Shown here: one piece after another, positions 39,797 through 48,842 of the stretch
Layout of the letters: each line of letters opens with the position of its first letter
Position numbering within the stretch: the stretch's first letter is position 1
NCBI GenBank assembly: GCA_031411495.1
Contig: JANOBD010000128.1
Location: forward strand, 1 to 64,000
Reading direction: 5' to 3'
From: JANOBD01 sp031411495
GTDB taxonomy: Bacteria > Planctomycetota > Phycisphaerae > Tepidisphaerales > Tepidisphaeraceae
Length of the DNA stretch: 64,000 nt
Position numbers and translations under genes: made by a program
Notes under the pieces: generated by a model
The model's input: the letters and a program-made list of their open reading frames with translations, nothing else
Database searches by the model: none
What the model was told of the DNA's origin: nothing

Positions 39797-42373
39797 TCAC
39801 GTCCCGCGTTTGCGCGGCCCGCGGATCGCGTCCGCGGTGAGCGGATCGTCCGGCCACGAATGCTTCGGATATCGCGCCCGCAGATCCTTCCGCACCTGGG
39901 GATACGTATTCTTCCAGAAGCTGGCGAGATCGTTCGTCACCTGCACCGGGCGATAGTTCGGCCCGAGCAGATGCAAGAGCACCGGCACGCGCCCGCCGGC
40001 GACCCGCGGCGTGTCGGCCAGGCCGAACAACTCCTGCAATCGCACGGCGAGAATCGGCGCCGCATTCGCGATCGAATAGTCCAAAGCGATCTCGGACCCG
40101 GTCGGAACCGTCACCGATTCGGGTGCGAACTGCTCGAGCTTTCGGTCCACCGGATAGACGAGCATGGCGCGAATGCCCTCGATGATGCGCACCTCGCTCC
40201 GCGACCGCTTGCCGACGCAAGCCTGCGCGAGCATCTCGCTGAGACCGGACTCATCGACATGTGGCCAGTCGATCTCTTTCACATGCTGCGCGACAAACGC
40301 GAGCCGGTGAAGCAGCCGCGTCGCGCCCTCATCGGCAGCGATCAACTCCCTCGCGCGACCTTTGAGCGCTGCGGCCATGACGGCGCCCGCTTCGCTCGCG
40401 TCGATGTTTCCGCCGTCGCGAACTTCGCGGATCGGGAGGTCATGGAAACGCGTTCGCCGCATCGAGACGACCCTGCCGGTGGATTCTTCGTAAACGAGCG
40501 TCGTCTCGCGGGTGACCTGATGGTCCAGAAGGGTCTCGAGCCACTCGCTCTCCACGCGCGACGCGATGCTCACGCTCGCCTCGCGGGAACGCGAGCGCTC
40601 GTCCGAACGCGCATCGAGCGCAAGAAAGAACGGCCCTTCGCGCACGACGCTGGAGGGATGGAGCCGAACGCCGCCGCCGCCGACCATCACGCCGAGCGCG
40701 ATGTCGCCTTCGCGTCGTCTGCAGACCCGGTCGGGGAACCCCAGCAGTGGAAGGATGAGCCGTGAGTCGATCTCCGGTGCGCCCTGTTGCTTGCGTGAGT
40801 GCGCCGGGGTGAGAGACTTTTCCGGGCGTACGCGCTTTGCGATTCGCAAGAGCTCGTCGCGTATCCGTCGAACGTTTCGGACTCCATTCCGATCCACGAA
40901 CGGTTCATGCCCGTTTGACTCAAGCAGTTGCAGACGCCATTCGAGATCGCTGGAGCCGATCGTCCGCGGCGCGCGATTGGCGTAAGCATCATCATCGCGC
41001 ACGAAGTCCTTTTCGCTGAGGATTGCCGCGAACGCGCACGCGGCGTCGACCTCGTTGCGCTCTACGCCCGCGAGCAGCATCCGACCGATGCGCGGATGGA
41101 CCGGCAGCCGCGACAGGTGCTTTCCGAGATCGGTAATCGGCCCGCGCTCGCCGTCGATCGCTTCGAGCATCGCCAGCAGCCGTTCGCCTTGCACGATCGT
41201 TTCTTCGTCCGGCGGATCGAACCAGCCGAACGCTCGGGGTTCGTTCGTACCCCAGGCGCGGAGCGAGAGGATCGTCGGCGCCAGATCGACCCGACGGATT
41301 TCGGGCAGTTCGAACGCTTCCATCGCCGCCTGCTCGTTGCTCGTCCAGAGCCGCACGCACTGCCCCGCGCGCGTCCGACCCGCGCGCCCGGCGCGCTGTC
41401 TGGCGGAAGCCTGGCTGATCCGCTTCAGTTCCAGCCGGTCGAGCCCCCGCTTCGGGTCAAACCGCGGCACGCGCGCCAATCCCGAATCGATCACGTGCGT
41501 CACGCCGTCAATCGTCAGCGACGTCTCGGCGATATTGGTCGCGAGAATGACGCGCGTTCGCTGGCTCGGTGAAAGCGCCCGCTGCTGCTCTTCGAACGAA
41601 AGCGACCCGTGCAGCGGACGGACGTCGAGGTCCTGCCGGTCGGCCATCGCTAAGAGCATTTCCTGCGAGCGATGAATCTCATGAGCGCCGGGCAGAAACA
41701 CGAGCACATCCCCGGCCTCCCGCGGCTTCGCGCCCGGCGCGCCAATCACACTCACCACCTCGTCGGCCACGCGTTCCCAGAGCCGCTTCTCGCTGGGTCG
41801 GCGATACTCGATTTCCACGGGAAACGTTCGGCCGGGCACATCGATGATCGGCGCATCGCCGAGAAACGTCGCGACGCTCCTGGCATCGAGCGTCGCACTC
41901 ATCACGAGCAGTTTCAGGTCGGGTCTCACGCTCGCGCGGATTTCGCGGAGCAGCGCGATCGCCAGATCGACATCGAGCGAGCGCTCGTGAAACTCATCGA
42001 GCAGGACACACCCGATGCGATCGAGAAACGGGTCGCTCACGAGCTGTCGCGTGAGGATGCCCTCAGTGAGCACGCGGAGGCGGGTGTTGTCGGTGAGCTT
42101 TTTGTCGAATCGGACGTGATAGCCGACGTCGTTGCCAAGTGTCGAGTTGGTTTCCTGCGCGATCCGCGCGGCCGCAGCGCGTGCCGCCACGCGGCGCGGC
42201 TGCAGCATGACGAGTTGCGGATGCCCTGGCGAGAGCATGCCGCTCCGCAGAATCGCCGGGGGCACGCGGGTGGTCTTTCCGGCGCCGGGCTCTGCCACCA
42301 GGACCAGCACGCCGCGCTCGGCGAGCGTCTGAGTGATCTGCGGGAGGAAGGGGTCGATCGGAAGCGGCGTCAT
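39797..42373 (-). CDS. hrpB: ATP-dependent RNA helicase HrpB
   Basis: 858 residues, DEAH/RHA-type. Walker A EPGAGKTTRVPPAIL, LQPRRVAARAAAARIA, DEFHERSLDVDLA (DEFH box), MSATLDARSVATFL, PGRTFPVEIEY, FLPGAHEIHRS, ATNIAETSLTIDGVTHVIDSGLAR and QRAGRAGRTRAGQCVRLW. The C-terminal third is the HrpB-specific domain (LPLLGFPDRVCRRREGD ... GGGVRLHPSSVV ... YPVDRKLEQFAPESVTVPTG ... LLHLLGPNYRPVQVTNDLASFW). The cellular role of HrpB is poorly defined; it is thought to act on RNA. ATG at 42371-42373 is the family start. Confidence 0.95.
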   Translation of the reverse strand: MTPLPIDPFLPQITQTLAERGVLVLVAEPGAGKTTRVPPAILRSGMLSPGHPQLVMLQPRRVAARAAAARIAQETNSTLGNDVGYHVRFDKKLTDNTRLRVLTEGILTRQLVSDPFLDRIGCVLLDEFHERSLDVDLAIALLREIRASVRPDLKLLVMSATLDARSVATFLGDAPIIDVPGRTFPVEIEYRRPSEKRLWERVADEVVSVIGAPGAKPREAGDVLVFLPGAHEIHRSQEMLLAMADRQDLDVRPLHGSLSFEEQQRALSPSQRTRVILATNIAETSLTIDGVTHVIDSGLARVPRFDPKRGLDRLELKRISQASARQRAGRAGRTRAGQCVRLWTSNEQAAMEAFELPEIRRVDLAPTILSLRAWGTNEPRAFGWFDPPDEETIVQGERLLAMLEAIDGERGPITDLGKHLSRLPVHPRIGRMLLAGVERNEVDAACAFAAILSEKDFVRDDDAYANRAPRTIGSSDLEWRLQLLESNGHEPFVDRNGVRNVRRIRDELLRIAKRVRPEKSLTPAHSRKQQGAPEIDSRLILPLLGFPDRVCRRREGDIALGVMVGGGGVRLHPSSVVREGPFFLALDARSDERSRSREASVSIASRVESEWLETLLDHQVTRETTLVYEESTGRVVSMRRTRFHDLPIREVRDGGNIDASEAGAVMAAALKGRARELIAADEGATRLLHRLAFVAQHVKEIDWPHVDESGLSEMLAQACVGKRSRSEVRIIEGIRAMLVYPVDRKLEQFAPESVTVPTGSEIALDYSIANAAPILAVRLQELFGLADTPRVAGGRVPVLLHLLGPNYRPVQVTNDLASFWKNTYPQVRKDLRARYPKHSWPDDPLTADAIRGPRKRGT

Positions 42374-42398
42374 CGAAGCCCGAGCAGATACCAGTCGC

Positions 42399-43217
42399 CT
42401 ACCGCTTCCGCAATCGCGACGCCCCAAGGGCGCCACAGAAAGCGAAGAACATCAACAGCACAAAAGCCGGACCGACCGGGATGGCGCGCCATTGGGCATG
42501 GATTGAACTGCCGCCAATCGCACCAAATAAACCAGTGGCGACCGAGATCGCCGAGACGACGGAGAGCTTTCGTGACAGGAGTTGCGCCGTCGCGCCCGGC
42601 AGCACGAGCAGCGCAGTGACCAGCAGCGTTCCGACCACCTGCATGCCGATGATCGTCGCGATCGCGATCAGCGTGATGAGCAGGTAATGGATCGCGCCCG
42701 CGCGCACGCCGCTCACCTCTGCCAGCAGCGGGTCCAGACAGTACGCAAGGATTTCCTTGCGCAGCGCGAGCATCGCGGTCACAACCGCCAGCAGGATCGC
42801 CGCCGAGCACGCGACGTAGAGGTTGCTGATCGTCTCGGGTTGCCCAAAGAAGAGCGTCAGGAACCCGGCCGGATCGGCGTGGCGCTGGACGAAGTAATAG
42901 CGCTGGCCGAGAAATCCCCACGCGACCGTCGCGACGAGAAAGATGCCGATCGACACGTCTCCGGTCACGGCATTGCGTCGCGAGAGTGCCCCCATCCCCA
43001 GCGCGGTGGCGAGGGAGAACGTGACCACCATCACCTGCGGCAGCCAGGGTTGGTCCAGCGCCGGGACAAGGCACATCAGGATCCACGCCGTCCCCGCGCC
43101 GCCAAAGCCGCTGTGGCCGATGCCCTCGCCGATGAACGCCCAGCGGCGCGTCACCACCACGAGCGACAGCAGCGCGCACGCGATCGCCACGCAACTGAAT
43201 GCCGCCAGAGCCGTCAC
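42399..43217 (-). CDS. Metal (Zn/Mn) ABC transporter permease
   Basis: 272 residues, about eight or nine helices, ZnuB/MntB family: FIGEGIGHSGFGGAG after helix 1 (the family HA/HSGxxG loop), DPLLAEVSGVRAGAIHYLLITLIAIATIIGMQVVGTLLVTALLVLPGATAQLL. Forms the membrane part of a zinc or manganese importer with the adjacent ATPase. GTG at 43215-43217 overlaps the ATPase stop (GTGA), deciding the start. No substrate-binding protein gene is adjacent, so it must be elsewhere. Confidence 0.9.
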   Translation of the reverse strand: MTALAAFSCVAIACALLSLVVVTRRWAFIGEGIGHSGFGGAGTAWILMCLVPALDQPWLPQVMVVTFSLATALGMGALSRRNAVTGDVSIGIFLVATVAWGFLGQRYYFVQRHADPAGFLTLFFGQPETISNLYVACSAAILLAVVTAMLALRKEILAYCLDPLLAEVSGVRAGAIHYLLITLIAIATIIGMQVVGTLLVTALLVLPGATAQLLSRKLSVVSAISVATGLFGAIGGSSIHAQWRAIPVGPAFVLLMFFAFCGALGASRLRKR

Positions 43218-44086
43218 GCGTCCGCCTTCGTCGCATCGTCTGATTCGAAACTCAGCGACCCCTTTCCGACCGCCGCCGGCGCGAGCGACGAATGGTGATG
43301 GCCGTCGCAATTCGGATCGTTGCAGAGCGGCGTGACGGCGGCACGGGGGCCTTCGATTCCTAAAGCGTCTAGGTCACACGCGAACATGCGATGTACGAGT
43401 TCACCCGGCATGTGCTGCGGCACGTCGTGGAAGTGGATCGACTTCGACACGCACGCGATCCGGTCGCTGATGCCGGTCACCGCACGCAGGTCGTGCGAGA
43501 CGAAAACGATGGTGAGGTCGAGCCTGGATTTGAGGTCGGCGAGCAGGCGCATGAACTCCTGCTGGCCGCGCGGGTCGATGCCGATGGTCGGCTCATCGAG
43601 CAGGAGCAGTTTGGGTCGCGAGACGAGCGCGCGGACGATCAAGGCGCGTTGAAGTTGCCCGCCGGAGAGTTCGCCGATCGGCGTGTGTAATTGTTCGCTC
43701 AGGTCGACTTCTCGAATGAGATCGTCGATGAATCGCCCATCGTCCGCCGACGGCGAGTGAAGCATCCCGACCCGGCCCGCCATTCCGAGTTCGATCAGTT
43801 GCCGGGTATCGATGGGCAGGTTCGTGGCGATCGTCGGGTTCTGGGGCAGATAGCCGACCCATCCGCGCCGGGTTGCCTGCCTGGGCGACAGGCCATCGAT
43901 GAGGACCGTGCCGCGTGTCGGGGTGACGATGCCGAGGATGATTTTCAGGAGCGACGTCTTGCCGGCGCCGTTCGGCCCGATCATGCCGAGGGTTCCGCCG
44001 CGGGCGACCGACAGCGTCACCCCGTCCAGCACCAGCTTGTCGCGGTAGGAGAGCGAGACGTCGCGGATGTCGAGCAGCGAATCCAT
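43214..44086 (-). CDS. Metal ABC transporter ATP-binding protein with Cys/His-rich tail
   Basis: 290 residues from ATG 44084-44086. Walker A GPNGAGKTSLLK, Q-loop YLPQNP, signature LSGGQLQRALIVRAL, Walker B LLLLDEPTIGID, His-loop VSHDL. Fits the ZnuC/MntA family. The C-terminus has CNDPNCDGHHH, a likely extra metal-binding motif that is not part of the ABC core; it could sense or collect metal. Stop overlaps the permease start. Confidence 0.9.
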   Translation of the reverse strand: MDSLLDIRDVSLSYRDKLVLDGVTLSVARGGTLGMIGPNGAGKTSLLKIILGIVTPTRGTVLIDGLSPRQATRRGWVGYLPQNPTIATNLPIDTRQLIELGMAGRVGMLHSPSADDGRFIDDLIREVDLSEQLHTPIGELSGGQLQRALIVRALVSRPKLLLLDEPTIGIDPRGQQEFMRLLADLKSRLDLTIVFVSHDLRAVTGISDRIACVSKSIHFHDVPQHMPGELVHRMFACDLDALGIEGPRAAVTPLCNDPNCDGHHHSSLAPAAVGKGSLSFESDDATKADA

Positions 44087-44140
44087 CAGACAGGGAGTGT
44101 AGGCCACTTGCAGTCAATTTGCATCTGGAAAAGCCGCAGA

Positions 44141-44551
44141 TCACACCGCGATCGTGCAGACCACCTTGCGGCGGCGCGGACGCGTGTCGAAATCGATCAG
44201 CACCACCTGCTGCCATTCGCCGGTCAACAGTTTCCCGCTGGCAAACGGCACCGTCAGGCTCGGCCCGAACGTCGTCGAGAGCAAGTGGCTGTGTCCGTTG
44301 TCATCGTGCCAGGTCTGCTCGTGGTAATAGTGGGCATCATCGGGCGCGAGACGCTTGAAAAAGTTCGGCAGATCGTGCTTCACAAGTCCGGGCTCGTGCT
44401 CGACCGTTGTGATCGCCGCGGTTGAGCCGCCAATGAACAGGTGAAGCAGACCTTCACCGTCGAGTTCCCTGGCGTGCTGCAGAATGAAAGGAGTCAGGTC
44501 GATGACGTCTCCGCCGCCGTTGCTGCTGATTTCGATCGAAAAGCGTTTCAT
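44141..44551 (-). CDS. yjbQ: YjbQ/UPF0047 family protein
   Basis: 136 residues. The family core is intact: ISSNGGGDVIDLTPFI, GLLHLFIGGSTAAITTVEHEPGLVKHDL, WHDDNGHSHLLSTTFGPSLTVPF and GEWQQVVLIDFDTRPRRRKV. Conserved His and Glu residues suggest a metal-containing active site. Some members show low thiamine-phosphate synthase activity, but the true role is unclear. Stands alone between the transporter genes and an SRPBCC gene. Confidence 0.92.
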   Translation of the reverse strand: MKRFSIEISSNGGGDVIDLTPFILQHARELDGEGLLHLFIGGSTAAITTVEHEPGLVKHDLPNFFKRLAPDDAHYYHEQTWHDDNGHSHLLSTTFGPSLTVPFASGKLLTGEWQQVVLIDFDTRPRRRKVVCTIAV

Positions 44552-44670
44552 GGCGCGTAGTTCCTGAGCTTCATGAGACTACCCCGCTCGTGCCGACGCA
44601 AGGACATCCGCGAAATCTTAGGGAAACATCAGAGATTCACTCAGACCGGGATGAAACGGCCGACACTACG

Positions 44671-45450
44671 ATGCCGCTTATGAGCACGACATATCCAAAG
44701 ACACAAACGGGTCGCGAATCTGAATCGAAACGCGCCGAGGCGAGTCCGATCAACGTCAGCGACAATGAACGGATCCTTTCCACCATCGCCGGGGCCACTC
44801 TGGCGTATCTCGGCGTCAAGCGAGGCACGCTGGGCGGACTCGGGCTCGCTGCCGCCGGGGGAATGCTCGCCTATCGCGGCATGACCGGCCACTGCGGCCT
44901 CTACAGCAAGCTCGGCGTGAGTTCGGCGAAACCGGCGGCTCCGAGCAAGTATTTCGCCCGCGGCATCCATGTCGAGAGCGCGGTTACGGTAAACAAAACG
45001 CCTGCCGAGCTGTATCAGTTCTGGCGGAAGCTCGAAAACCTTCCACAGATCATGGATCACCTCGAGTCGGTTGCGGTGATCGACGAAAAGAAGTCTCACT
45101 GGACCGCACGCGGCCCCGCCGGCACGAGCGTGTCGTGGGATGCAGAGATCATCAACGATGTCCCGAACGAGACGATCGCCTGGCGCTCCTTGGCCGGCGC
45201 GCAAGTCGATAACGCGGGATCCGTGCGCTTCATTCCAGCCCCGAAGGATCGAGGGACCGAAGTGCACGTGGTGCTCGACTACATCCCGCCGGGTGGAACG
45301 CTCGGCAAGTGGGTGGCTCGACTCTTTGGCGAAGACCCCCAACTGCAGATCGAAAGTGATCTCCGCCGGTTCAAGCAGCGGATGGAAACCGGTGAAGTCG
45401 CGACCATACGCAACCAGCCACGCGGCATGTGCGAGTCCCAGACTTCGTAG
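44671..45450 (+). CDS. SRPBCC-domain protein with N-terminal glycine-rich membrane segment
   Basis: 259 residues from ATG 44671 (ATG 44680 also possible). The N-terminal half has VSDNERILSTIAGATLAYLGVKRGTLGGLGLAAAGGMLAYRGMTGHCGLYSKLG, the DUF2892-like membrane hairpin often fused to this family. Residues ~105-240 match the START/SRPBCC 'cyclase/dehydrase' fold (VNKTPAELYQFWRKLENLPQIMDHLESV ... TSVSWDAEIINDVPNETIAWRSL ... VRFIPAPKDRGTEVHVVLDYIPPGG). Ligand unknown, probably lipid or small hydrophobic molecule. The alcohol dehydrogenase gene follows 101 bases on, a pairing seen in stress-response clusters. Confidence 0.85.
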   Translation: MPLMSTTYPKTQTGRESESKRAEASPINVSDNERILSTIAGATLAYLGVKRGTLGGLGLAAAGGMLAYRGMTGHCGLYSKLGVSSAKPAAPSKYFARGIHVESAVTVNKTPAELYQFWRKLENLPQIMDHLESVAVIDEKKSHWTARGPAGTSVSWDAEIINDVPNETIAWRSLAGAQVDNAGSVRFIPAPKDRGTEVHVVLDYIPPGGTLGKWVARLFGEDPQLQIESDLRRFKQRMETGEVATIRNQPRGMCESQTS

Positions 45451-45551
45451 CCTCAAATCTGAACTCAATATCGGCCGGTGGGCAATGCACGGAATGCTGA
45501 CGCCCGCCGGCCGATCTCGAATCCCCCCTCTCAAAAACGCGAAGGTGAACC

Positions 45552-46718
45552 ATGAAAGCGCTGACGTGGTGTGGCAAAGGCGACGTGCGAATCGAATCGG
45601 TGCCTGATCCCAAGCTCATCAACCCGCGCGATGCAATCGTCAAGGTGACGACCACCTGCATCTGCGGCTCCGACCTGCATCTCTTCGATGGGTACATTCC
45701 GAGCCTGCAGCCGGGCGATGTCCTGGGCCACGAGTTCATGGGCGAGGTGGTCGAGCTCGGCAGCGCCGTGAAGAATCTCAAGATCGGCGACCGCGTCGTT
45801 GTCCCGTTCAACATCGCGTGCGGCAACTGCTTCTTCTGCCGGAAGAAGATGTTCGCCTGTTGCGACAACTCGAACCCCAACGCCACCGTTACGGAAAAAC
45901 TTTACGGCGCGCCGGCTAACGGCATGTTCGGCTATGCGCACATGTTCGGCGGCTACGCGGGCGGCCAGGCGGAGTACGTCCGCGTGCCGTTCGCGGACGT
46001 CGGGCCGATGAAGATTCCCGACGGACTACCGGACGAGAAGGTCGTCTTCCTCACCGACATTTTCCCTACCGGTTACATGGCTGCCGACAACTGCAACATC
46101 CAGGAAGGCGACACCGTGGCCATCTGGGGTTGCGGGCCCGTCGGGCAGTTCGCGATCCGCAGCGCTTTTCTGCTGGGCGCCCACCAGGTCATCGCGATGG
46201 ACGACGTGCCCGAACGCCTGCGCATGGCCGAGGAGGCGGGCGCGAAGACCGTCAATATTCATGACGAATACGTGTACGACAAGCTGCTCGCCTTCACCGG
46301 CGGCCGCGGCCCGGACTCGTGCATCGATGCCGTCGGCCTCGAAGCGCACGGACAAACCATCGATCACTACTACGACATGGCGAAAATCAAGACGGGCCTC
46401 GCCACCGATCGCCCTCACGCGCTCCGGCAGGCAATCAATTGCTGCCGCAAAGGCGGAACGGTGAGCGTGCCCGGCGTGTACGGCGGCTTCCTCGACAAGT
46501 TCCCGTTCGGCGCCGCGTTCGGCAAAGGCCTGACCTTCAAGATGGGCCAGACGCACGTGCAGAAGTACCTGCCGGCGCTACTCGAAAAGATCCAACAGGG
46601 AAAGATCGACCCGAGCTTCGTCATCACCCACGTCAGGCCACTGTCGGCCGCGCCGGAGATGTATGAGATGTTCCGCGACAAGCAGGACAAGTGCATCAAG
46701 GTCGTGCTCAAACCGTGA
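45552..46718 (+). CDS. Zinc-dependent alcohol dehydrogenase (formaldehyde dehydrogenase-like)
   Basis: 388 residues of the medium-chain dehydrogenase family. Catalytic zinc ligands: Cys38 in CICGSDLH, His60-Glu61 in GHEFMG. A structural-zinc Cys cluster lies near 97-112 (ACGNCFFCRKKMFACC). The Rossmann NAD site is VAIWGCGPVGQFAIRSAFLLGA. The insertion and end (YYDMAKIKTGLATDRPHALRQAINCCRKGGTVSVPGVYGGFLDKFPFG) match the PFDH-like class that oxidises formaldehyde or other alcohols without free glutathione. The substrate is not fixed by sequence. It converges with the aldo-keto reductase gene one base away. Confidence 0.9.
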   Translation: MKALTWCGKGDVRIESVPDPKLINPRDAIVKVTTTCICGSDLHLFDGYIPSLQPGDVLGHEFMGEVVELGSAVKNLKIGDRVVVPFNIACGNCFFCRKKMFACCDNSNPNATVTEKLYGAPANGMFGYAHMFGGYAGGQAEYVRVPFADVGPMKIPDGLPDEKVVFLTDIFPTGYMAADNCNIQEGDTVAIWGCGPVGQFAIRSAFLLGAHQVIAMDDVPERLRMAEEAGAKTVNIHDEYVYDKLLAFTGGRGPDSCIDAVGLEAHGQTIDHYYDMAKIKTGLATDRPHALRQAINCCRKGGTVSVPGVYGGFLDKFPFGAAFGKGLTFKMGQTHVQKYLPALLEKIQQGKIDPSFVITHVRPLSAAPEMYEMFRDKQDKCIKVVLKP

Positions 46719-46719
46719 A

Positions 46720-47766
46720 CTACGAAGCGAGAATTGCCTCGATCGCTTTGAGCTCGTCTTCCGACAGCGCCGGCGCATCCGCAAACTTCGCATTCTCGAT
46801 GATCTGAGAGGGCCGCGACGCGCCGATGAGCGCCGTCGTGATCGCCGTCCCGCTCTGCGGGCGAAGCGTCCACGAAAGCGTCATCTGCGCGAGGGATTGT
46901 CCCCGCGACTTTGCGATGTCGTTCAGCTTGTTGAGCTTCGCCACCAATGGCGGCGTGACGTTCGACTCGCGCAGGAATCCGCCGGGCTGTTTTACGCGGC
47001 TGTCGTCCGGGACGGCACCGAGATACTTCCCCGTGAGCAGCCCTTGCGCCAGGGGACAGAACGCGATGGTGCCGATGCCGAACCGCCCGGTGACGGGCAG
47101 CAGTTCCTTCTCCACCCAACGATTGAGCATGGAGTAATTCGGCTGGTTGATGATCGGCTTTACCCACCCATTTTTCTCACAGATGCGGACGACGTCGGCC
47201 ATCTGCGCGCCATTGTAGTTGCTCACGCCAGCGTAAATTGCCTTGCCCTGGCGCACGGCCGTGTCGAGCGCAAAGAGCGTTTCTTCGAGCGGCGTGTTCG
47301 GGTCGAAGCGGTGTGAGTAGAAGATGTCGACATAGTCGAGTTGAAGTCGCTTGAGCGACGCATCGAGTGAGCTGAGAAGATACTTCCGCGAGCCCCACTC
47401 GCCATAAGGGCCGGGTTGCATGCGATATCCGGCTTTTGAGCTGATGATCAATTCGTCGCGATAGGCGGCGAAATCGTCTCTGAGGATCCGGCCGACGCGC
47501 TCTTCGGCACTGCCGGGCGGCGGGCCGTAGTTGTTCGCGAGGTCGAAGTGCGTGATGCCACGGTCAAACGCCGTAAAGAGCATCTGCCGGCAGTTCTCAT
47601 GGAAGCTCGTCTCATCTGCGTGACGGACCGCATCGGTTCCCGCCGCACCGAAATTGTGCCAGCAGCCGAGGCTGATGGCGGGAAGCAGCAGGCCGGAGTT
47701 GCCGCAACGGCGAAACCAGGACGGTTTGGTGTCGTAGCGATGCTCGTTGGCGACATATTCAATCAT
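46720..47766 (-). CDS. Aldo-keto reductase (YghZ/GPR-like)
   Basis: 348 residues, TIM barrel. Includes LGCWHNFG, the catalytic Asp/Tyr region HFDLANNYGPPPGSAEERVGRIL, Lys in LIISSKAGYRMQPGPYGEWGSRKYLLSSLDASLKRLQLDYVDIFYSHRFDPNTPLEETL, and NADPH-binding ALIGASRPSQIIENA. The insertion GYRMQPGPYGEWGSRKYL is characteristic of the E. coli YghZ-type (L-glyceraldehyde-3-phosphate reductase, detoxifying). Substrate assignment rests on similarity only. Start ATG at 47764-47766. Confidence 0.92.
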   Translation of the reverse strand: MIEYVANEHRYDTKPSWFRRCGNSGLLLPAISLGCWHNFGAAGTDAVRHADETSFHENCRQMLFTAFDRGITHFDLANNYGPPPGSAEERVGRILRDDFAAYRDELIISSKAGYRMQPGPYGEWGSRKYLLSSLDASLKRLQLDYVDIFYSHRFDPNTPLEETLFALDTAVRQGKAIYAGVSNYNGAQMADVVRICEKNGWVKPIINQPNYSMLNRWVEKELLPVTGRFGIGTIAFCPLAQGLLTGKYLGAVPDDSRVKQPGGFLRESNVTPPLVAKLNKLNDIAKSRGQSLAQMTLSWTLRPQSGTAITTALIGASRPSQIIENAKFADAPALSEDELKAIEAILAS

Positions 47767-48092
47767 GGCGCCATCGTAGCTTTCAGCGTGCCGGCCGGTC
47801 AGGCTCGAGCATTTTTTATGTCGCTCTCATCCGCAAGGCGTCCGTGGAAACAACAATTTTGTGCAGGTTCCGGCGCAAGCGGGTGCACAATAAATCGCGA
47901 TATAAGCTTGGCTTGAGAACAAAATGAAGTGCTTTGCCAAGTTGGACGCACGCCATTCCTGACATTATTTGATTGCAGTCGTATGACAGGTTGTTATTTT
48001 GTCGACCGATAAGTCGGGAACGTGTGAAAGACACCACAACCGCAACGTGTTTTTCTACCGCAGCTTCCACATCTACTTTTCAGGGAGAGATC
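47767..48092. other. Intergenic region upstream of a PEP-CTERM gene
   Basis: About 325 bases between divergent genes, AT-richer around 47930-48060. It ends in AGGGAGAGATC, a good ribosome site for the PEP-CTERM gene. Promoter elements cannot be placed reliably. No repeat or RNA gene seen. Confidence 0.45.
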
Positions 48093-48692
48093 ATGTCGAA
48101 ATTTTCAGTTCTCGCCGCGGCGTCTCTTATTGGTTCGGCGGCGATCGCCCAAGCCGGTGTTTTGACCGTCTCGGGCGCGTTGACGTCCACCGACCCCGTC
48201 TACAATCGCCTGTCATCGGCGACCTCGCTTTCGGGCGTCGGCACGGCTGTCGCCTACGACACCTACACTTTTACGGCCGACACCGGACCGTACTCGGTCC
48301 AAGTGGATGCCACCGCGGGCGGCGTCGGCAGCGCGACCGGGCTCGACAGCTACGTCTTCGTCTACACGACCCTTACGCCCGCCACCCCGATCGCCGGATT
48401 GGTCGGCGGCGATGATGATTGGCCCGATCCCGATGGCGCGGGGCCGATCAGTGCGTTCGATGGCTCGCTCCTGCCCAGCAGCGGCTCTTTCGGCCCGGGC
48501 ACGACCACCAGCGTGCTCACCCTCACGCCGGGCAACACTTACACCGTCGTGGTGACGGCGTTCGATAACGCCACTCTCGCAGACGGCCTCGGACCGTACA
48601 CGCTGACCGTCAACGGCGCCGTGATTCCCGAGCCCGTCTCGATGTCCGCGATCGCCGGCGCAGCCCTGCTGCTTCGTCGACGCCGGGCCTGA
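48093..48692 (+). CDS. PEP-CTERM exported protein (bacterial prepeptidase-like fold)
   Basis: 199 residues. Signal peptide SKFSVLAAASLIGSAAIAQAG, then a beta-sandwich-like domain resembling bacterial pre-peptidase C-terminal (PPC) domains (VAYDTYTFTADTGPYSVQVDAT ... LDSYVFVY ... LTPGNTYTVVVTAFDNATLADGLGPYTLTVNG). Ends IPEPVSMSAIAGAALLLRRRRA, a PEP-CTERM signal for exosortase handling. ATG at 48093 follows GGGAGAGATC, which decides the start over upstream in-frame codons. Confidence 0.88.
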   Translation: MSKFSVLAAASLIGSAAIAQAGVLTVSGALTSTDPVYNRLSSATSLSGVGTAVAYDTYTFTADTGPYSVQVDATAGGVGSATGLDSYVFVYTTLTPATPIAGLVGGDDDWPDPDGAGPISAFDGSLLPSSGSFGPGTTTSVLTLTPGNTYTVVVTAFDNATLADGLGPYTLTVNGAVIPEPVSMSAIAGAALLLRRRRA

Positions 48693-48744
48693 TTCAGCTC
48701 TTTGATCGCCGCTCGCGGTGCGAAAAGTTTGTCCGTGAAATAAG

Positions 48745-48777
48745 CGATCGGCGGACACGAATGGTGTCCGCCGATCG
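48745..48777. terminator. Strong hairpin between convergent genes
   Basis: A perfect 14-base stem CGATCGGCGGACAC / GTGTCCGCCGATCG with a five-base loop sits between the PEP-CTERM gene and the hemolysin III gene, which converge. GTCGTTTCC follows on the plus strand; the T-run is short. Confidence 0.75.
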
Positions 48778-48842
48778 GTCGTTTCCGGTTCATCATGCGC
48801 GTGTGCTGATGCCAACGCACGTGCCGAGGCGTTCGAAGCAGA

